The notes: a model not told the origin generated them from the letters alone. 46,075 nt of DNA from Rhizobium sp. Q54 (GCA_945861265.1 CAMAUC010000002.1:112035-158109), one strand, 5' to 3'; counted from the first letter of the stretch, positions 16,915 to 24,605 are shown. Translations and numbers: made by a program.

Positions 16915-17226
16915 ATGAACTTCAAGATCATCGCTCTGGTCGCGGCTGGCCTTCTTTCAGCCGCCGCCCTGCCGACCACGGCCGACGCCCGCTGCAACGG
17001 CTGCGCCGTCGGCGCCGGTGTCGTCGGCGGCCTCGCGGTCGGCGCCATCATCGGCTCGGCCATCGCCAACGGCCAGCCGCGCTATGTCGAGCCGGCCCCG
17101 GTCTATGATGCGCCGCCGCCGCGTCGCGTTTATGTCGAGGAAGAAGGCCCAGTCTGCCATCTCGAGCGCCAGCGCTTCTGGGATGGTTACGCCTGGCGCC
17201 ATCGCCGCGTCGAAGTCTGCGACTGA
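16915..17226 (+). CDS. Small secreted glycine-zipper protein, copy C
   Basis: This 103-residue protein has a signal peptide (MNFKIIALVAAGLLSAAALP) with a likely ADA cleavage motif. Next come CNGCAVGAGVVGGLAVGAIIG, a Pro-rich middle (PPPRRVYVEEEGPVC) and the C-terminal block WDGYAWRHRRVEVCD, nearly the same as in copy A. Four cysteines allow two disulfides. The ribosome-binding sequence GAAAGGA precedes the ATG. It converges on the transglycosylase gene and shares a hairpin with it. An envelope protein of unknown role. Confidence 0.78.
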   Translation: MNFKIIALVAAGLLSAAALPTTADARCNGCAVGAGVVGGLAVGAIIGSAIANGQPRYVEPAPVYDAPPPRRVYVEEEGPVCHLERQRFWDGYAWRHRRVEVCD

Positions 17227-17256
17227 TAAGTCGGCTGCGCTTCGCATACTCTTCAT

Positions 17257-17283
17257 CATGCCCGGTCCAAAAAGCCGGGCATG
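17257..17283. terminator. Hairpin between convergent genes
   Basis: CATGCCCGG (17257-17265) pairs with CCGGGCATG (17275-17283) around a 9-nt loop holding AAAAA. It sits between the ends of copy C and of the convergent transglycosylase gene. It lacks a long T-run on either side, so termination may be partial. Confidence 0.65.
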
Positions 17284-17290
17284 ACTGTTT

Positions 17291-18505
17291 CTACCGCCGC
17301 ATATGGCTCAGCACCGCCGCGGTCGGCCAGCAATCGACTTTCAGGCCGTTCGCCTTTTGATATTGGCCGAGCGCCGCCCGCGTCAGCATCCCCGCCTTGC
17401 CGTCGATCTTGTCTTTGTAGATTCCAAGTTCGATGAGCCGCTGCTGCATCGCCTCGACATCCTTGGTCTTGAGCTGATCGCTTTTGCTCCATGGCGTCTC
17501 GAATGACGTCGCGCCGGCGATGCGGTCGGCGAGATGACCGACGAACAGCACATAGAGGTCGGAGAAATTGTATTCCTTGATGACGAAGTAGTTCTTCGGC
17601 GTCAGGAACGACGGCCCGTAACTGCCTTCCGGCTGCAACAACGACGCCCGCAGCGACAGCTCCTTCGGCGAAAGCTTGCGCCCCTTGGCCGGCACGAAGC
17701 CGCGCTTGAGCCAGTCGCCGATCGGCATCGTTACGTCGGGCGTACCGATCGAACAATCGGCGTTTTTCGGCGCGCTCACTTCGTAGGCCCAGCGATCGCC
17801 GCTCTGCCAGCCCTTGCTCTGCAACTGCTTGGCGGCGGAGGCCAGCGCATCCGGCACCGAGCGGAAAATATCGGCGCGGCCATCGCCGTCGAAATCAACG
17901 CCGAGCTTGTAGAACTCCGACGGCAGGAACTGCGTCATGCCGAGCGCGCCACCCCAGGACGAACGCATGTCGGCGCGCGGCGTGCCGTCCTGCATCATCT
18001 TCAGCGCGTAAAGAAACTCGGTCTGGAAAAGACCCGCGCGCTTGCCGGTATAGGCCTGCGTGGCCAAAACGCGCAGCGCGTCGTACGGCAATTTGTACGA
18101 GCCGTAATCGGTCTCGCGCGCCCAGATCGCCAGCACGACATTGCCGGGCACGCCGAATGCCTTTTCGATCCGCGCCAGCGTGGCGCGATGCTGCGCCGCC
18201 AGTTCGCGCCCGCGCGCCGCCAGCCGGTCGAAACTCGACTCGCGCAGATACTGCCCCGGCGTCTGCACGAATTCGGCCTGGCCCGGCGGCGGGCTGGCCG
18301 GCCGGCCGGGTATATCGAGATCGGGCAAGGTCAGATCCGGCTCCAGTCCGCGAAGGCCGGCATCGAACACTTTGCGCGACACGCCGATCTGTTGCGCGCG
18401 CGGCCACAGCGTTTCGAGAAAGGCGCTGAATGCCGACTCGGCGCGGACAGCGCCAGCAGACATCAGGCAGAAAAGAATCACCAGGGCGTATCGCATGGCT
18501 GCCAT
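17291..18505 (-). CDS. Lytic murein transglycosylase, MltB family, with a C-terminal peptidoglycan-binding domain
   Basis: This 404-residue protein cleaves the MurNAc-GlcNAc bond of peptidoglycan, forming 1,6-anhydro ends. A signal peptide (RYALVILFCLMSAGAVRA) is followed by an SLT_2 domain. The catalytic glutamate is E131 in IWARETDYGSY, with GALGMTQFLPSEFY and DFDGDGRADI downstream. The C-terminal ~60 residues (DVEAMQQRLIELGIYKDKID) form a PG_binding_1 domain. No lipobox is seen, so it is probably soluble periplasmic and not lipoprotein MltB itself. The start could be 18505 or 18496, neither with a clear ribosome-binding site. Confidence 0.9.
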   Translation of the reverse strand: MAAMRYALVILFCLMSAGAVRAESAFSAFLETLWPRAQQIGVSRKVFDAGLRGLEPDLTLPDLDIPGRPASPPPGQAEFVQTPGQYLRESSFDRLAARGRELAAQHRATLARIEKAFGVPGNVVLAIWARETDYGSYKLPYDALRVLATQAYTGKRAGLFQTEFLYALKMMQDGTPRADMRSSWGGALGMTQFLPSEFYKLGVDFDGDGRADIFRSVPDALASAAKQLQSKGWQSGDRWAYEVSAPKNADCSIGTPDVTMPIGDWLKRGFVPAKGRKLSPKELSLRASLLQPEGSYGPSFLTPKNYFVIKEYNFSDLYVLFVGHLADRIAGATSFETPWSKSDQLKTKDVEAMQQRLIELGIYKDKIDGKAGMLTRAALGQYQKANGLKVDCWPTAAVLSHMRR

Positions 18506-18586
18506 TATAACACGCGAACTTGAGAGCCCGCTGCGCCGGACTAACGGCGTCGCCGTTGCGCAGAACACCTAATGGAATTTTCGCCG

Positions 18587-19393
18587 CTAATTCAGAATGC
18601 GCGTTGCCTGCAACACGCCGTCGATGGTGTCACCCGTCACCTTGCCGGTGTATTCGGTACCGTTGGCCGCAAAACTGATCCGATCGCCATTCATCCTGCC
18701 ATTGCTGATCGTGACCGAGGCATTGCCTGTTCTTAGCGTGCCCGAGATCATCTGGTATTTCTGCTGCAATACGAGTTCGCCCCGCGGCAATTTCCAGGTT
18801 CCTTCCACCTTCGCAGGAACGATCCAGAAATAAGCCTTGCAGTATGTGCCGCACGGAGTTTCGGGACGGACGACTTCGTCCGGCGTCCAATCACCCATGT
18901 CGAAGGTGTTCGAAACAATCCGCGTGCCAGGCTTCAGATTCAGAATCTTCGGACGAAGCGCAAGATTGATTTCATCGAGCAGGAACATTGTGATGACGGT
19001 CGCCTGCGTGAAATCGCTTTGGAACAGGTCCGCTTTGACAAACGTGACCTTGTCGGCAACGCCTTCCTTGGCGGCATTGCGCTTCGACAATTCGACCATG
19101 TTTGGGTCGTATTCGATACCCAACGCTTTGGCGCCAAGTTTGGCCGCGGTAATGACTGTGCGGCCGTCGCCGGATCCGAGATCGATCACGAAATCTTCCG
19201 GTGTCACCTTGGCCACTTCCATCATTTTGTCCACGAGCAACTGAGGAGTCGGAAGCCACATGACGTCCTTGCCCGGCTGGCCAAGAGTTGGCGCATACTC
19301 CTTTGCCGGTTGCGCAATCGCTGCATTCAGCGAAACAAGAATCGCCAGACATGCCGCGAGCGTCGGCCGGGTCGTGAATTTCAAGGGCTTCAT
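18587..19393 (-). CDS. Exported-looking SAM-dependent methyltransferase-fold protein
   Basis: This 268-residue protein has an N-terminal signal peptide (LAACLAILVSLNAAIAQ). A class I SAM-binding domain follows: VIDLGSGDGRTVITAA at about 69-84, then GIEYDPNMVELSKRNA and VTFVKADLFQSDF. The last ~60 residues form a separate beta-rich segment (ISGTLRTGNASVTISNGRMN). An intact SAM site behind a signal peptide is odd, because SAM is not expected in the periplasm. Similar exported methyltransferase-like proteins are known in many proteobacteria but are not well understood. CAGGAG precedes the ATG at 19393. A 45-bp repeat with a LexA-like box lies 73 nt upstream. Confidence 0.75.
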   Translation of the reverse strand: MKPLKFTTRPTLAACLAILVSLNAAIAQPAKEYAPTLGQPGKDVMWLPTPQLLVDKMMEVAKVTPEDFVIDLGSGDGRTVITAAKLGAKALGIEYDPNMVELSKRNAAKEGVADKVTFVKADLFQSDFTQATVITMFLLDEINLALRPKILNLKPGTRIVSNTFDMGDWTPDEVVRPETPCGTYCKAYFWIVPAKVEGTWKLPRGELVLQQKYQMISGTLRTGNASVTISNGRMNGDRISFAANGTEYTGKVTGDTIDGVLQATRILN

Positions 19394-19465
19394 CCATTGC
19401 TCCTGCGACCGGGGCGCTAAATATGGACGGACCATAACAGGCGACCGCTGCATAAGGTACAATAC

Positions 19466-19510
19466 CGAACGTTCGAAGAACATCCGCGAATCAGAGAACG
19501 GATAGAGGAC
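19466..19510. repeat. 45-bp direct repeat, copy 1
   Basis: It matches 20268-20312 at 42 of 45 positions, in the same orientation and 802 bp apart. It lies between the YqhA gene and the methyltransferase gene, and its last 24 bases are identical to the partner. It contains a GAAC-N7-GAAC box and a purine-rich AGAGGA. Confidence 0.9.
19467..19481. promoter_or_regulatory. Candidate alphaproteobacterial LexA (SOS) box, copy 1
   Basis: GAAC-GTTCGAA-GAAC fits the GAAC-N7-GAAC (GTTC-N7-GTTC on the other strand) site known for LexA of alphaproteobacteria. It lies upstream of the minus-strand methyltransferase gene. Confidence 0.5.
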
Positions 19511-19540
19511 GGTAAACCGCCCCTTAATACGAAAATATTT

Positions 19541-20119
19541 TTAGTGATGCGGCTTGTCGTAAGCGGTTTGGCCGAGCTTCTCTACATAGGCGATGCCGAT
19601 CGCCGACAGCACGAACAACGCGTGGATAATGACCTGCCACATCACGCCGGTCTCGGTGTAAGGCACGCCTTCCTTGCCGAGCGAGCCGGCATAGATGAAC
19701 GTGCGCAGCAGATGGATCGACGAAATGCCGATGATCGCCATCGCAAGCTTGATCTTCAACACGCTGGCGTTGACGTGAGAGAGCCACTCCGGCTGGTCCG
19801 GATGCTTTTCCAGTTCCAGCCGCGACACGAATGTCTCGTAGCCGCCGACGATGACCATGGTCAGAAGGTTGGAGATCATCACTACGTCGATCAGGCCGAG
19901 CACGACCAGCATGATTTCCTGCTCGGTGAAGGCCGTGGCGCCGAGGACAAGATGCCACAGCTCCTTGACGAACAGGATGACATAAACGCCCTGGGCAACG
20001 ATCAGGCCGAGATACAGCGGCAGTTGCAGCCAGCGCGAGCTGAAGATGAGTTGCGGCAGCGGCCGCAGCTTGCCGGCAAGTTCGCGCGGCGGGATCGAAT
20101 CGTCGGCTGACATCGACAT
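19541..20119 (-). CDS. YqhA family (UPF0114) inner-membrane protein
   Basis: This 192-residue protein has about four membrane segments: LPLYLGLIVAQGVYVILFV, IMLVVLGLIDVVMISNLLTM, LKIKLAMAIIGISSIHLL, and VMWQVIIHALFVLSAIGIAY. The order and the motifs DVVMISNLLTMVIVGGYE and FVSRL match the TIGR00645/YqhA family. The biochemical function is unknown. An ATG at 20113 is also possible, six bases downstream of the chosen start at 20119. The gene is flanked by the two copies of a 45-bp direct repeat with LexA-like boxes, the right copy being about 150 nt upstream of its start. Confidence 0.88.
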   Translation of the reverse strand: MSMSADDSIPPRELAGKLRPLPQLIFSSRWLQLPLYLGLIVAQGVYVILFVKELWHLVLGATAFTEQEIMLVVLGLIDVVMISNLLTMVIVGGYETFVSRLELEKHPDQPEWLSHVNASVLKIKLAMAIIGISSIHLLRTFIYAGSLGKEGVPYTETGVMWQVIIHALFVLSAIGIAYVEKLGQTAYDKPHH

Positions 20120-20267
20120 GGCGCTTACCCTCGGGGGCGTCGCCTGGCCACGAATCGGCGGAAGCGACAGTGAACCGCCTTATAGGCGATTCGGCGGGCC
20201 GACGAGCGACAGGACCCGCTCCATGTCGTCGCAGGGCCACCCTCACACACCAGATCGGCGAAATTCA

Positions 20268-20312
20268 CGAACATTCGCAGAACATCGGCGAATCAGAGAA
20301 CGGATAGAGGAC
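20268..20312. repeat. 45-bp direct repeat, copy 2
   Basis: This is the partner of 19466-19510. Three mismatches separate the copies, two of them in the spacer of the LexA-like box and none in its half-sites. The copy ends just before an ATG at 20314 that opens a 35-codon frame, so it could be a promoter plus ribosome-binding-site module for the plus strand. Confidence 0.9.
20269..20283. promoter_or_regulatory. Candidate alphaproteobacterial LexA (SOS) box, copy 2
   Basis: GAAC-ATTCGCA-GAAC fits the alphaproteobacterial LexA consensus GAAC-N7-GAAC. It lies 150 nt upstream of the YqhA start on the minus strand and upstream of two small plus-strand frames. Confidence 0.5.
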
Positions 20313-20313
20313 C

Positions 20314-20421
20314 ATGAAGAGGCGATTAACGGGAGCGCCGCTAATTCGCAGCGCGCGGCGCTTTATTCGCGATGTCAAAGCGCGCGCAGACCATGCGGGA
20401 CAACGCGAAAACCGCGATTGA
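20314..20421 (+). CDS. Possible 35-residue basic peptide downstream of the LexA-like box
   Basis: The frame starts ATG at 20314, four bases after AGAGG, and ends TGA at 20421. The peptide begins MKRRLTGAPLIRSARRF and is strongly basic, with no membrane segment. SOS-induced small proteins are known (for example the cell-division inhibitor SidA of Caulobacter), but SidA is membrane-embedded and not similar. The only support is the position right after the SOS-like box and ribosome-binding sequence. It may be non-coding. Confidence 0.25.
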   Translation: MKRRLTGAPLIRSARRFIRDVKARADHAGQRENRD

Positions 20422-20491
20422 CGGAATCACAGACCGATGCCTTCATGACAAAATGTTTGCGCGTGTGAGAAATTATTTCAAGGAAGCCAAG

Positions 20492-20677
20492 ATGGCGCGC
20501 ATGAGCGACGGCGCGCTTTATCTGGTGCGCGACCTCGGCCCGGTCAAAGGCGGCAAGGGCATGAAGCACCACGAAATCGTCCTGCCTTTGAGCGTGCGCG
20601 GCTTGCTCACCGTCGCGCGGCCGAGCGTTGCCGGCATTGACTGGTCCGAACCGGTGCGCGGGCTGGGCGCGAATTAG
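20492..20677 (+). CDS. Small hypothetical protein (61 aa)
   Basis: AAGGA at 20480-20484 precedes the ATG at 20492 at good spacing, which is why I prefer this start over in-frame ATGs up to 20372. The protein begins MARMSDGALYLVRDLGPVKG and has a charged middle (KGMKHHEIVLPLSV), with no signal peptide, membrane segment or cysteine. Codon use looks like its neighbours. I do not recognise it. The gene stands alone, between the LexA-box repeat and a long palindromic repeat that begins 8 nt after its stop. Confidence 0.5.
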   Translation: MARMSDGALYLVRDLGPVKGGKGMKHHEIVLPLSVRGLLTVARPSVAGIDWSEPVRGLGAN

Positions 20678-20685
20678 CACTTAAT

Positions 20686-20800
20686 CCGTCACCCTGAGGT
20701 GCGCGCCAAAGGCGCGCCTCGAAGGGCGACGGCCGAGAGTCAGCGGCCGCTCATCCTTCGAGGCTCGCGCGCTATGCGCACTCGCACCTCAGGATGACGG
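20686..20800. repeat. Long imperfect palindrome (REP/Y-shaped type)
   Basis: CCGTCACCCTGAGGTGCG on the left pairs with CGCACCTCAGGATGACGG on the right, with one mismatched step. Inside are GGCGCGCC-type and CGGCCG stems. The 115-bp unit would fold into a branched structure. It lies between the 61-aa gene and the duplicated ettA 3' end. Similar 'CCTGAGGTGCG' repeats are common in alphaproteobacteria as far as I recall. Confidence 0.8.
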
Positions 20801-20804
20801 TACA

Positions 20805-20834
20805 TTACCTGCTAAACTTCTTATACTTCAGCCG
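20805..20834 (-). repeat. Duplicated last ten codons of ettA
   Basis: Read on the minus strand, this 30-bp stretch encodes RLKYKKFSR plus stop, exactly the C terminus of the ettA gene at 21551-21580. The DNA differs at two positions (TTT for TTC, AGG for CGG), both synonymous. Nothing upstream of those codons is similar. The L,D-transpeptidase gene lies between the copies. Confidence 0.85.
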
Positions 20835-20921
20835 GGGCTGGTGGCAATTGCCCACGCACGAAAGACCCCGTAGGCTCAATCCCTGTAACGCGTTTCATTT
20901 CCATCTAGAAGGATTGAACCC

Positions 20922-21518
20922 GTGTCGATACGTCATGTTGCGACTGTGGCTGCGATCGCAGCCTTGCTTGGTTCATTCAGCCTCGCGAACGCCCAGTACG
21001 ACAATGAGCGGATGGAGATGCTGCGCGGCGGCGCGTCCAAGAAAGGCGTCTACAATATCTTCGGCCTGGACGGCACCGGCCTCGGCCGCACCTCCGTGAG
21101 CTATCCAAGCAAATATGCGCCGGGCACCATTGTCGTCGATACGACGGCGCGGTGGCTCTATCTCATTGAAGGAAACGGCTCGGCGCTGCGCTACGGCATC
21201 GGTGTGGGCCGGTCCGGTTTCCAGTGGAAGGGCACGCACAAGATCACCGCGAAAAAAGTGAATCCGTCCTGGACGCCGCCGCCGGAGATGATCGCGCGGC
21301 AACCGGATGTGCCGCGGCACATGAAAGGCGGCGATCCGGAAAATCCGCTCGGCACGCACGCGATGTATCTCGGCAGCACGCTCTACCGGATTCACGGCTC
21401 GCCCGATGCGGACTCGGTCGGCGAAGCGGAATCGTCGGGTTGCTTCCGGATGAGGAACACCGACGTGGCCGATCTTTATGAGCGGGTCCCTGTCGGCACC
21501 ACCGTCGTGGTGAAGTGA
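20922..21518 (+). CDS. L,D-transpeptidase (YkuD domain)
   Basis: This 198-residue exported protein has a signal peptide (VATVAAIAALLGSFSLANA) and a YkuD catalytic domain. The domain starts TIVVDTTARWLYLIEGNG and ends with the active-site block RIHGS...ESSGCFRM, where the catalytic cysteine follows SSG. It would form 3-3 peptidoglycan cross-links or link proteins to the wall. The start is GTG at 20922, preceded by GAAGGA. The gene is bounded by a 30-bp direct repeat of the ettA 3' end, a sign that the interval may have been inserted there. Confidence 0.9.
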   Translation: MSIRHVATVAAIAALLGSFSLANAQYDNERMEMLRGGASKKGVYNIFGLDGTGLGRTSVSYPSKYAPGTIVVDTTARWLYLIEGNGSALRYGIGVGRSGFQWKGTHKITAKKVNPSWTPPPEMIARQPDVPRHMKGGDPENPLGTHAMYLGSTLYRIHGSPDADSVGEAESSGCFRMRNTDVADLYERVPVGTTVVVK

Positions 21519-21550
21519 GAGGCCGCTAAATCGCCGGACCGGCCTGCGAG

Positions 21551-23206
21551 TTACCGGCTGAACTTCTTATACTTCAGCCGATGCGGAATGATGCTGTCCT
21601 GGCCGAGCCGGCGCATCTTGTCCTTCTCGTAGTCCTGGAAGTTGCCCTCGAACCATTCGACATGGCTGTCGCCTTCGAAGGCGAGGATGTGCGTGGCGAT
21701 GCGGTCGAGGAACCAGCGGTCATGGCTGATGATGACGGCGCAGCCGGCAAAGTCCTCCAGCGCCTCTTCCAGCGCGCGCAACGTATCGACGTCGAGATCG
21801 TTGGTCGGCTCGTCGAGCAGCAGCAGGTTGGCGCCGGCGCGCAGCATCTTGGCGAGATGAACGCGGTTGCGCTCGCCGCCTGAGAGCGTGCCGACCTTCT
21901 TCTGCTGGTCGGCGCCCTTGAAATTGAACAGCGAAACGTAGGCGCGCGAGTTGACTTCCTTCTTGCCGACCATGATCAGGTCCTGGCCGTTGGAAATCTC
22001 TTCCCAGATATTCTTCTTCGGGTCGAGCGTGTCGCGCGACTGGTCGACATAACCCATCTGCACCGACTCGCCGATCTTGATCGTGCCGGAGTCCGGCTTG
22101 TCCTGGCCGGTGATCATGCGGAACAAGGTCGTCTTGCCGGCGCCGTTCGGACCGATAACGCCGACAATGCCGCCGGGCGGCAGCTTGAAGGTCAGGTTGT
22201 CGATCAGCAGGTTGTCGCCAAAGCCTTTGCTCATCGCCTCGAAATCAACGACGTTCTGGCCCAGCCGCTCGGCCACCGGAATGGTGATCTGCGCAACCGT
22301 GTTGGTCTTGGCATTGGCGATCTTGAGCAGTTCGTCATAACGCTCGTAGCGCGCCTTCGACTTGGCCTGACGCGCCTTGGGCGATGACGAAATCCACTCG
22401 CTCTCGCGCTGCAAGGTGCGCTGGCGCGTCTCGTCCTCGCGCGCTTCCTGCTCCAGCCGCTTCTGCTTCTGCTTGAGCCAGGAGGTGTAGTTGCCCTCGT
22501 AGGGAATGCCCTTGCCGTGATCGAGTTCGAGAATCCAGCTCGTCACATTGTCGAGGAAGTAGCGGTCATGGGTGACGATCAGGATCGCGCCGGCATAGTC
22601 GCGCAAATGGCCTTCCAGCCAGTTCACGCTTTCGGCGTCGAGATGGTTGGTCGGCTCGTCGAGCAGCAAGAGGTCCGGCGCATCGAGCAGCAGCTTGCAC
22701 AAAGCAACGCGGCGCTTCTCGCCGCCCGACAGCTTGGAAATATCGGCATCGTCCGGCGGACAGCGGAGCGCATCCATCGCCAGATCGACCTGGCTGTCGA
22801 GGTCCCACAGGTTCTTGGAATCGATCTCGTCCTGGAGCTTCGCCATCTCGTCGGCGGTCTCGTCCGAGTAGTTAACGGCCAGCTCGTTGTATCGGTCGAG
22901 GATCGCCTTCTTGGCGGCGACGCCTTCCATCACGTTGTCGCGAACCGACTTGGTCTCGTCGAGCTTGGGTTCCTGCTCGAGATAGCCGACCCGGGCGCCC
23001 TCGGCGACGAAGCCTTCGCCGATATATTCGGTGTCGAGCCCGGCCATGATGCGCAGCAGCGTTGACTTGCCCGAGCCGTTGACGCCCAAAACACCGATCT
23101 TGGCGTCCGGGTAGAACGACAGGTGGACATTATCCAAGACCTTCTTGCCGGCCGGATAGGTCTTCGACAGACCGCGCATATGGTAGATGAATTGACGACC
23201 GTTCAT
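21551..23206 (-). CDS. ettA: Energy-dependent translational throttle protein EttA (ABC-F)
   Basis: This 551-residue cytoplasmic ATPase has two ABC domains and no membrane domain. The first Walker A is GVNGSGKST (41-49) with signature [11 protein letters not shown]. The second is GPNGAGKTT with [11 protein letters not shown]. Both Walker B segments end [12 protein letters not shown] or [12 protein letters not shown]. The linker with charged coiled-coil 'arm' (about 240-300, [12 protein letters not shown]) is typical. EttA binds the ribosomal E site and gates the first peptide bonds according to the ATP/ADP ratio. The start [10 protein letters not shown] at 23206 matches the E. coli start. A longer in-frame start at 23236 is less likely. 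Its last ten codons are duplicated upstream of the transpeptidase gene. Confidence 0.95.
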   Translation of the reverse strand: MNGRQFIYHMRGLSKTYPAGKKVLDNVHLSFYPDAKIGVLGVNGSGKSTLLRIMAGLDTEYIGEGFVAEGARVGYLEQEPKLDETKSVRDNVMEGVAAKKAILDRYNELAVNYSDETADEMAKLQDEIDSKNLWDLDSQVDLAMDALRCPPDDADISKLSGGEKRRVALCKLLLDAPDLLLLDEPTNHLDAESVNWLEGHLRDYAGAILIVTHDRYFLDNVTSWILELDHGKGIPYEGNYTSWLKQKQKRLEQEAREDETRQRTLQRESEWISSSPKARQAKSKARYERYDELLKIANAKTNTVAQITIPVAERLGQNVVDFEAMSKGFGDNLLIDNLTFKLPPGGIVGVIGPNGAGKTTLFRMITGQDKPDSGTIKIGESVQMGYVDQSRDTLDPKKNIWEEISNGQDLIMVGKKEVNSRAYVSLFNFKGADQQKKVGTLSGGERNRVHLAKMLRAGANLLLLDEPTNDLDVDTLRALEEALEDFAGCAVIISHDRWFLDRIATHILAFEGDSHVEWFEGNFQDYEKDKMRRLGQDSIIPHRLKYKKFSR

Positions 23207-23380
23207 TGCCTGAAAACCCCTGATAGTCCGGGCCAAATAAGGCCCCTCGCGTCACGCGCGCCGCAAAACCCTGTGTCGGGAAAGTCGTGGCTGATGTAGC
23301 GAGCGGAACCGCAAAGGGCAAGCGCGACGAGAACCGCCGGCCAGCCGCCGCCGGTCTCAGTTACGCGTCAGACGTGGACG

Positions 23381-24004
23381 TCAGGCGTAAGTCTTGCCTT
23401 TTTTAAGCAATGCGGCGATCTCGGAGACGGACTTTCCGGTCTTGTGCTGGTAGTGCGGCATATCGACAAAGCTCGTCCAATCACCGCCCCATTCGATATT
23501 CGGAACCTGCACTTTGATGAGCTTGCCGAGATCGGCATAGGCCTTTTCTTCTTTCTTGCTGGCGCCGGTGTAGTACTTGCCGCCCTCGAAGATGCCGACG
23601 TCCCATGCAATAGCAAAATTGTGGTTGCTCTTGCCGCCACGCGCATTGGTCACCGGACCGCGATCCTTTTGGATCGTGCGCCCGATCTTGTAGAGCGCTT
23701 CTTGTTCCGCATAGGTCCGTGTTCCCGAGATGATTTTGTAGGTTAGTGGCCCGCCGGCAACCGCCGAGAGGAATTGGCGAGCGGTCCGCTGCGCGGCCGG
23801 CAGCAACGTCATGATGTTGCCTTCACTGCGCGGATCGAACTCTCCAAGCTGACTTTTGATGTTCTGCGATTCTGCGTTGAAATCGGTCTCGGCTTTGTCC
23901 ACTGCGGCGGTCCAGGTGCCGTTCAAAGGTCCCTTGTAAAAACCGGCCGACGCCAAAATCCGCTGCAAAAAAAGAATATCGTCCTTGAACAGCACAGCAC
24001 TCAT
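23381..24004 (-). CDS. M15-family peptidase (L-alanyl-D-glutamate/D,D-carboxypeptidase type)
   Basis: This 207-residue protein carries the M15 zinc-peptidase layout. Zinc ligands H128 and D135 are in SNHNFAIAWDV, and the last ligand is H184 in MPHYQH, with the substrate-positioning EWGGDW (171-176). The N-terminal segment (LFLQRILASAGFYKGPLNG) looks like a peptidoglycan-binding module. No signal peptide is visible, which is unusual unless export needs a holin or another route, so a phage-endolysin origin is possible. A run of six G lies just before the ATG at 24004. Confidence 0.82.
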   Translation of the reverse strand: MSAVLFKDDILFLQRILASAGFYKGPLNGTWTAAVDKAETDFNAESQNIKSQLGEFDPRSEGNIMTLLPAAQRTARQFLSAVAGGPLTYKIISGTRTYAEQEALYKIGRTIQKDRGPVTNARGGKSNHNFAIAWDVGIFEGGKYYTGASKKEEKAYADLGKLIKVQVPNIEWGGDWTSFVDMPHYQHKTGKSVSEIAALLKKGKTYA

Positions 24005-24290
24005 CGCGTCCCCCCTATTGTCACAGCCGCCTCGCCGGGCGGTCCGGGGGATCATACTACCTATAGTTGCCAATGAAATACATACCCGTCCGTCACCGCC
24101 ATACGGAACGCCGACCTGCCCGCCGGTAAAACTCTGGAAAGGCTGTCTTTTGATATTAATCGCGATGGGGCCTTTCTCCAACGCCGCCTTAACGGATGAC
24201 GCGCATCCTCGTGAATGAACCAGGCCGCCCAGAAGGGCGACCAAGGGGAAGCGGGTCAACGGTGCCCGCAGGCATTCAGGGACGTGCGTC

Positions 24291-24527
24291 ATGAGCAAAG
24301 CTATCGCAGCGATTTTCGGGTCCGCGGAACCGGCGCAATACAAGGCCCAATACAAGGCCTTTGGGCGCCCGTTCGGCGCCGCCCGTGAAGCTCTCGCTCA
24401 CTTCTGGCGGGAGATGACGCGCGACGCCATCAGCCCGTACCGCCCGGAAAAGCATTATATGCGGGGACCGGGCCCTGCCTGGCAGGCCAAATACGGCGCC
24501 TTGCGCGCCGGCCACGCGGCCGACTGA
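24291..24527 (+). CDS. Small hypothetical protein (78 aa)
   Basis: AGGGA at 24278-24282 precedes the ATG by 8 nt. The protein begins MSKAIAAIFGSAEPAQYKAQ and contains a tandem AQYKAQYKA repeat encoded by an imperfect 12-bp duplication. The rest is basic and aromatic (FWREMTRDAISPYRPEKHY), with no signal peptide or membrane segment. I do not recognise it. It lies alone between the M15 gene and the dehydrogenase gene, with a pair of small hairpins after it. Confidence 0.5.
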   Translation: MSKAIAAIFGSAEPAQYKAQYKAFGRPFGAAREALAHFWREMTRDAISPYRPEKHYMRGPGPAWQAKYGALRAGHAAD

Positions 24528-24555
24528 CACCCCCCTTCCCTTTCGTTGCTCCATC

Positions 24556-24605
24556 CTTAAGGTGGCGCCGTCCGGCGCGTGACTTAAGGTGGCCCCGTCG
24601 GGCCG
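24556..24605. repeat. Two tandem CTTAAGGTGGC hairpin units
   Basis: CTTAAGGTGGC occurs at 24556 and 24583. Each copy is followed by a small stem: GCGCCG/CGGCGC in the first, GGCCC/GGGCC in the second. The loops and stems differ while pairing is kept. They lie just upstream of the dehydrogenase gene. Confidence 0.5.

Noticed and set aside
20686-20800. Insertion sequence or MITE with terminal inverted repeats
   Set aside because: The long palindrome has inverted ends, but I see no flanking target-site duplication and no transposase remnant. It fits the REP-like intergenic repeats better.
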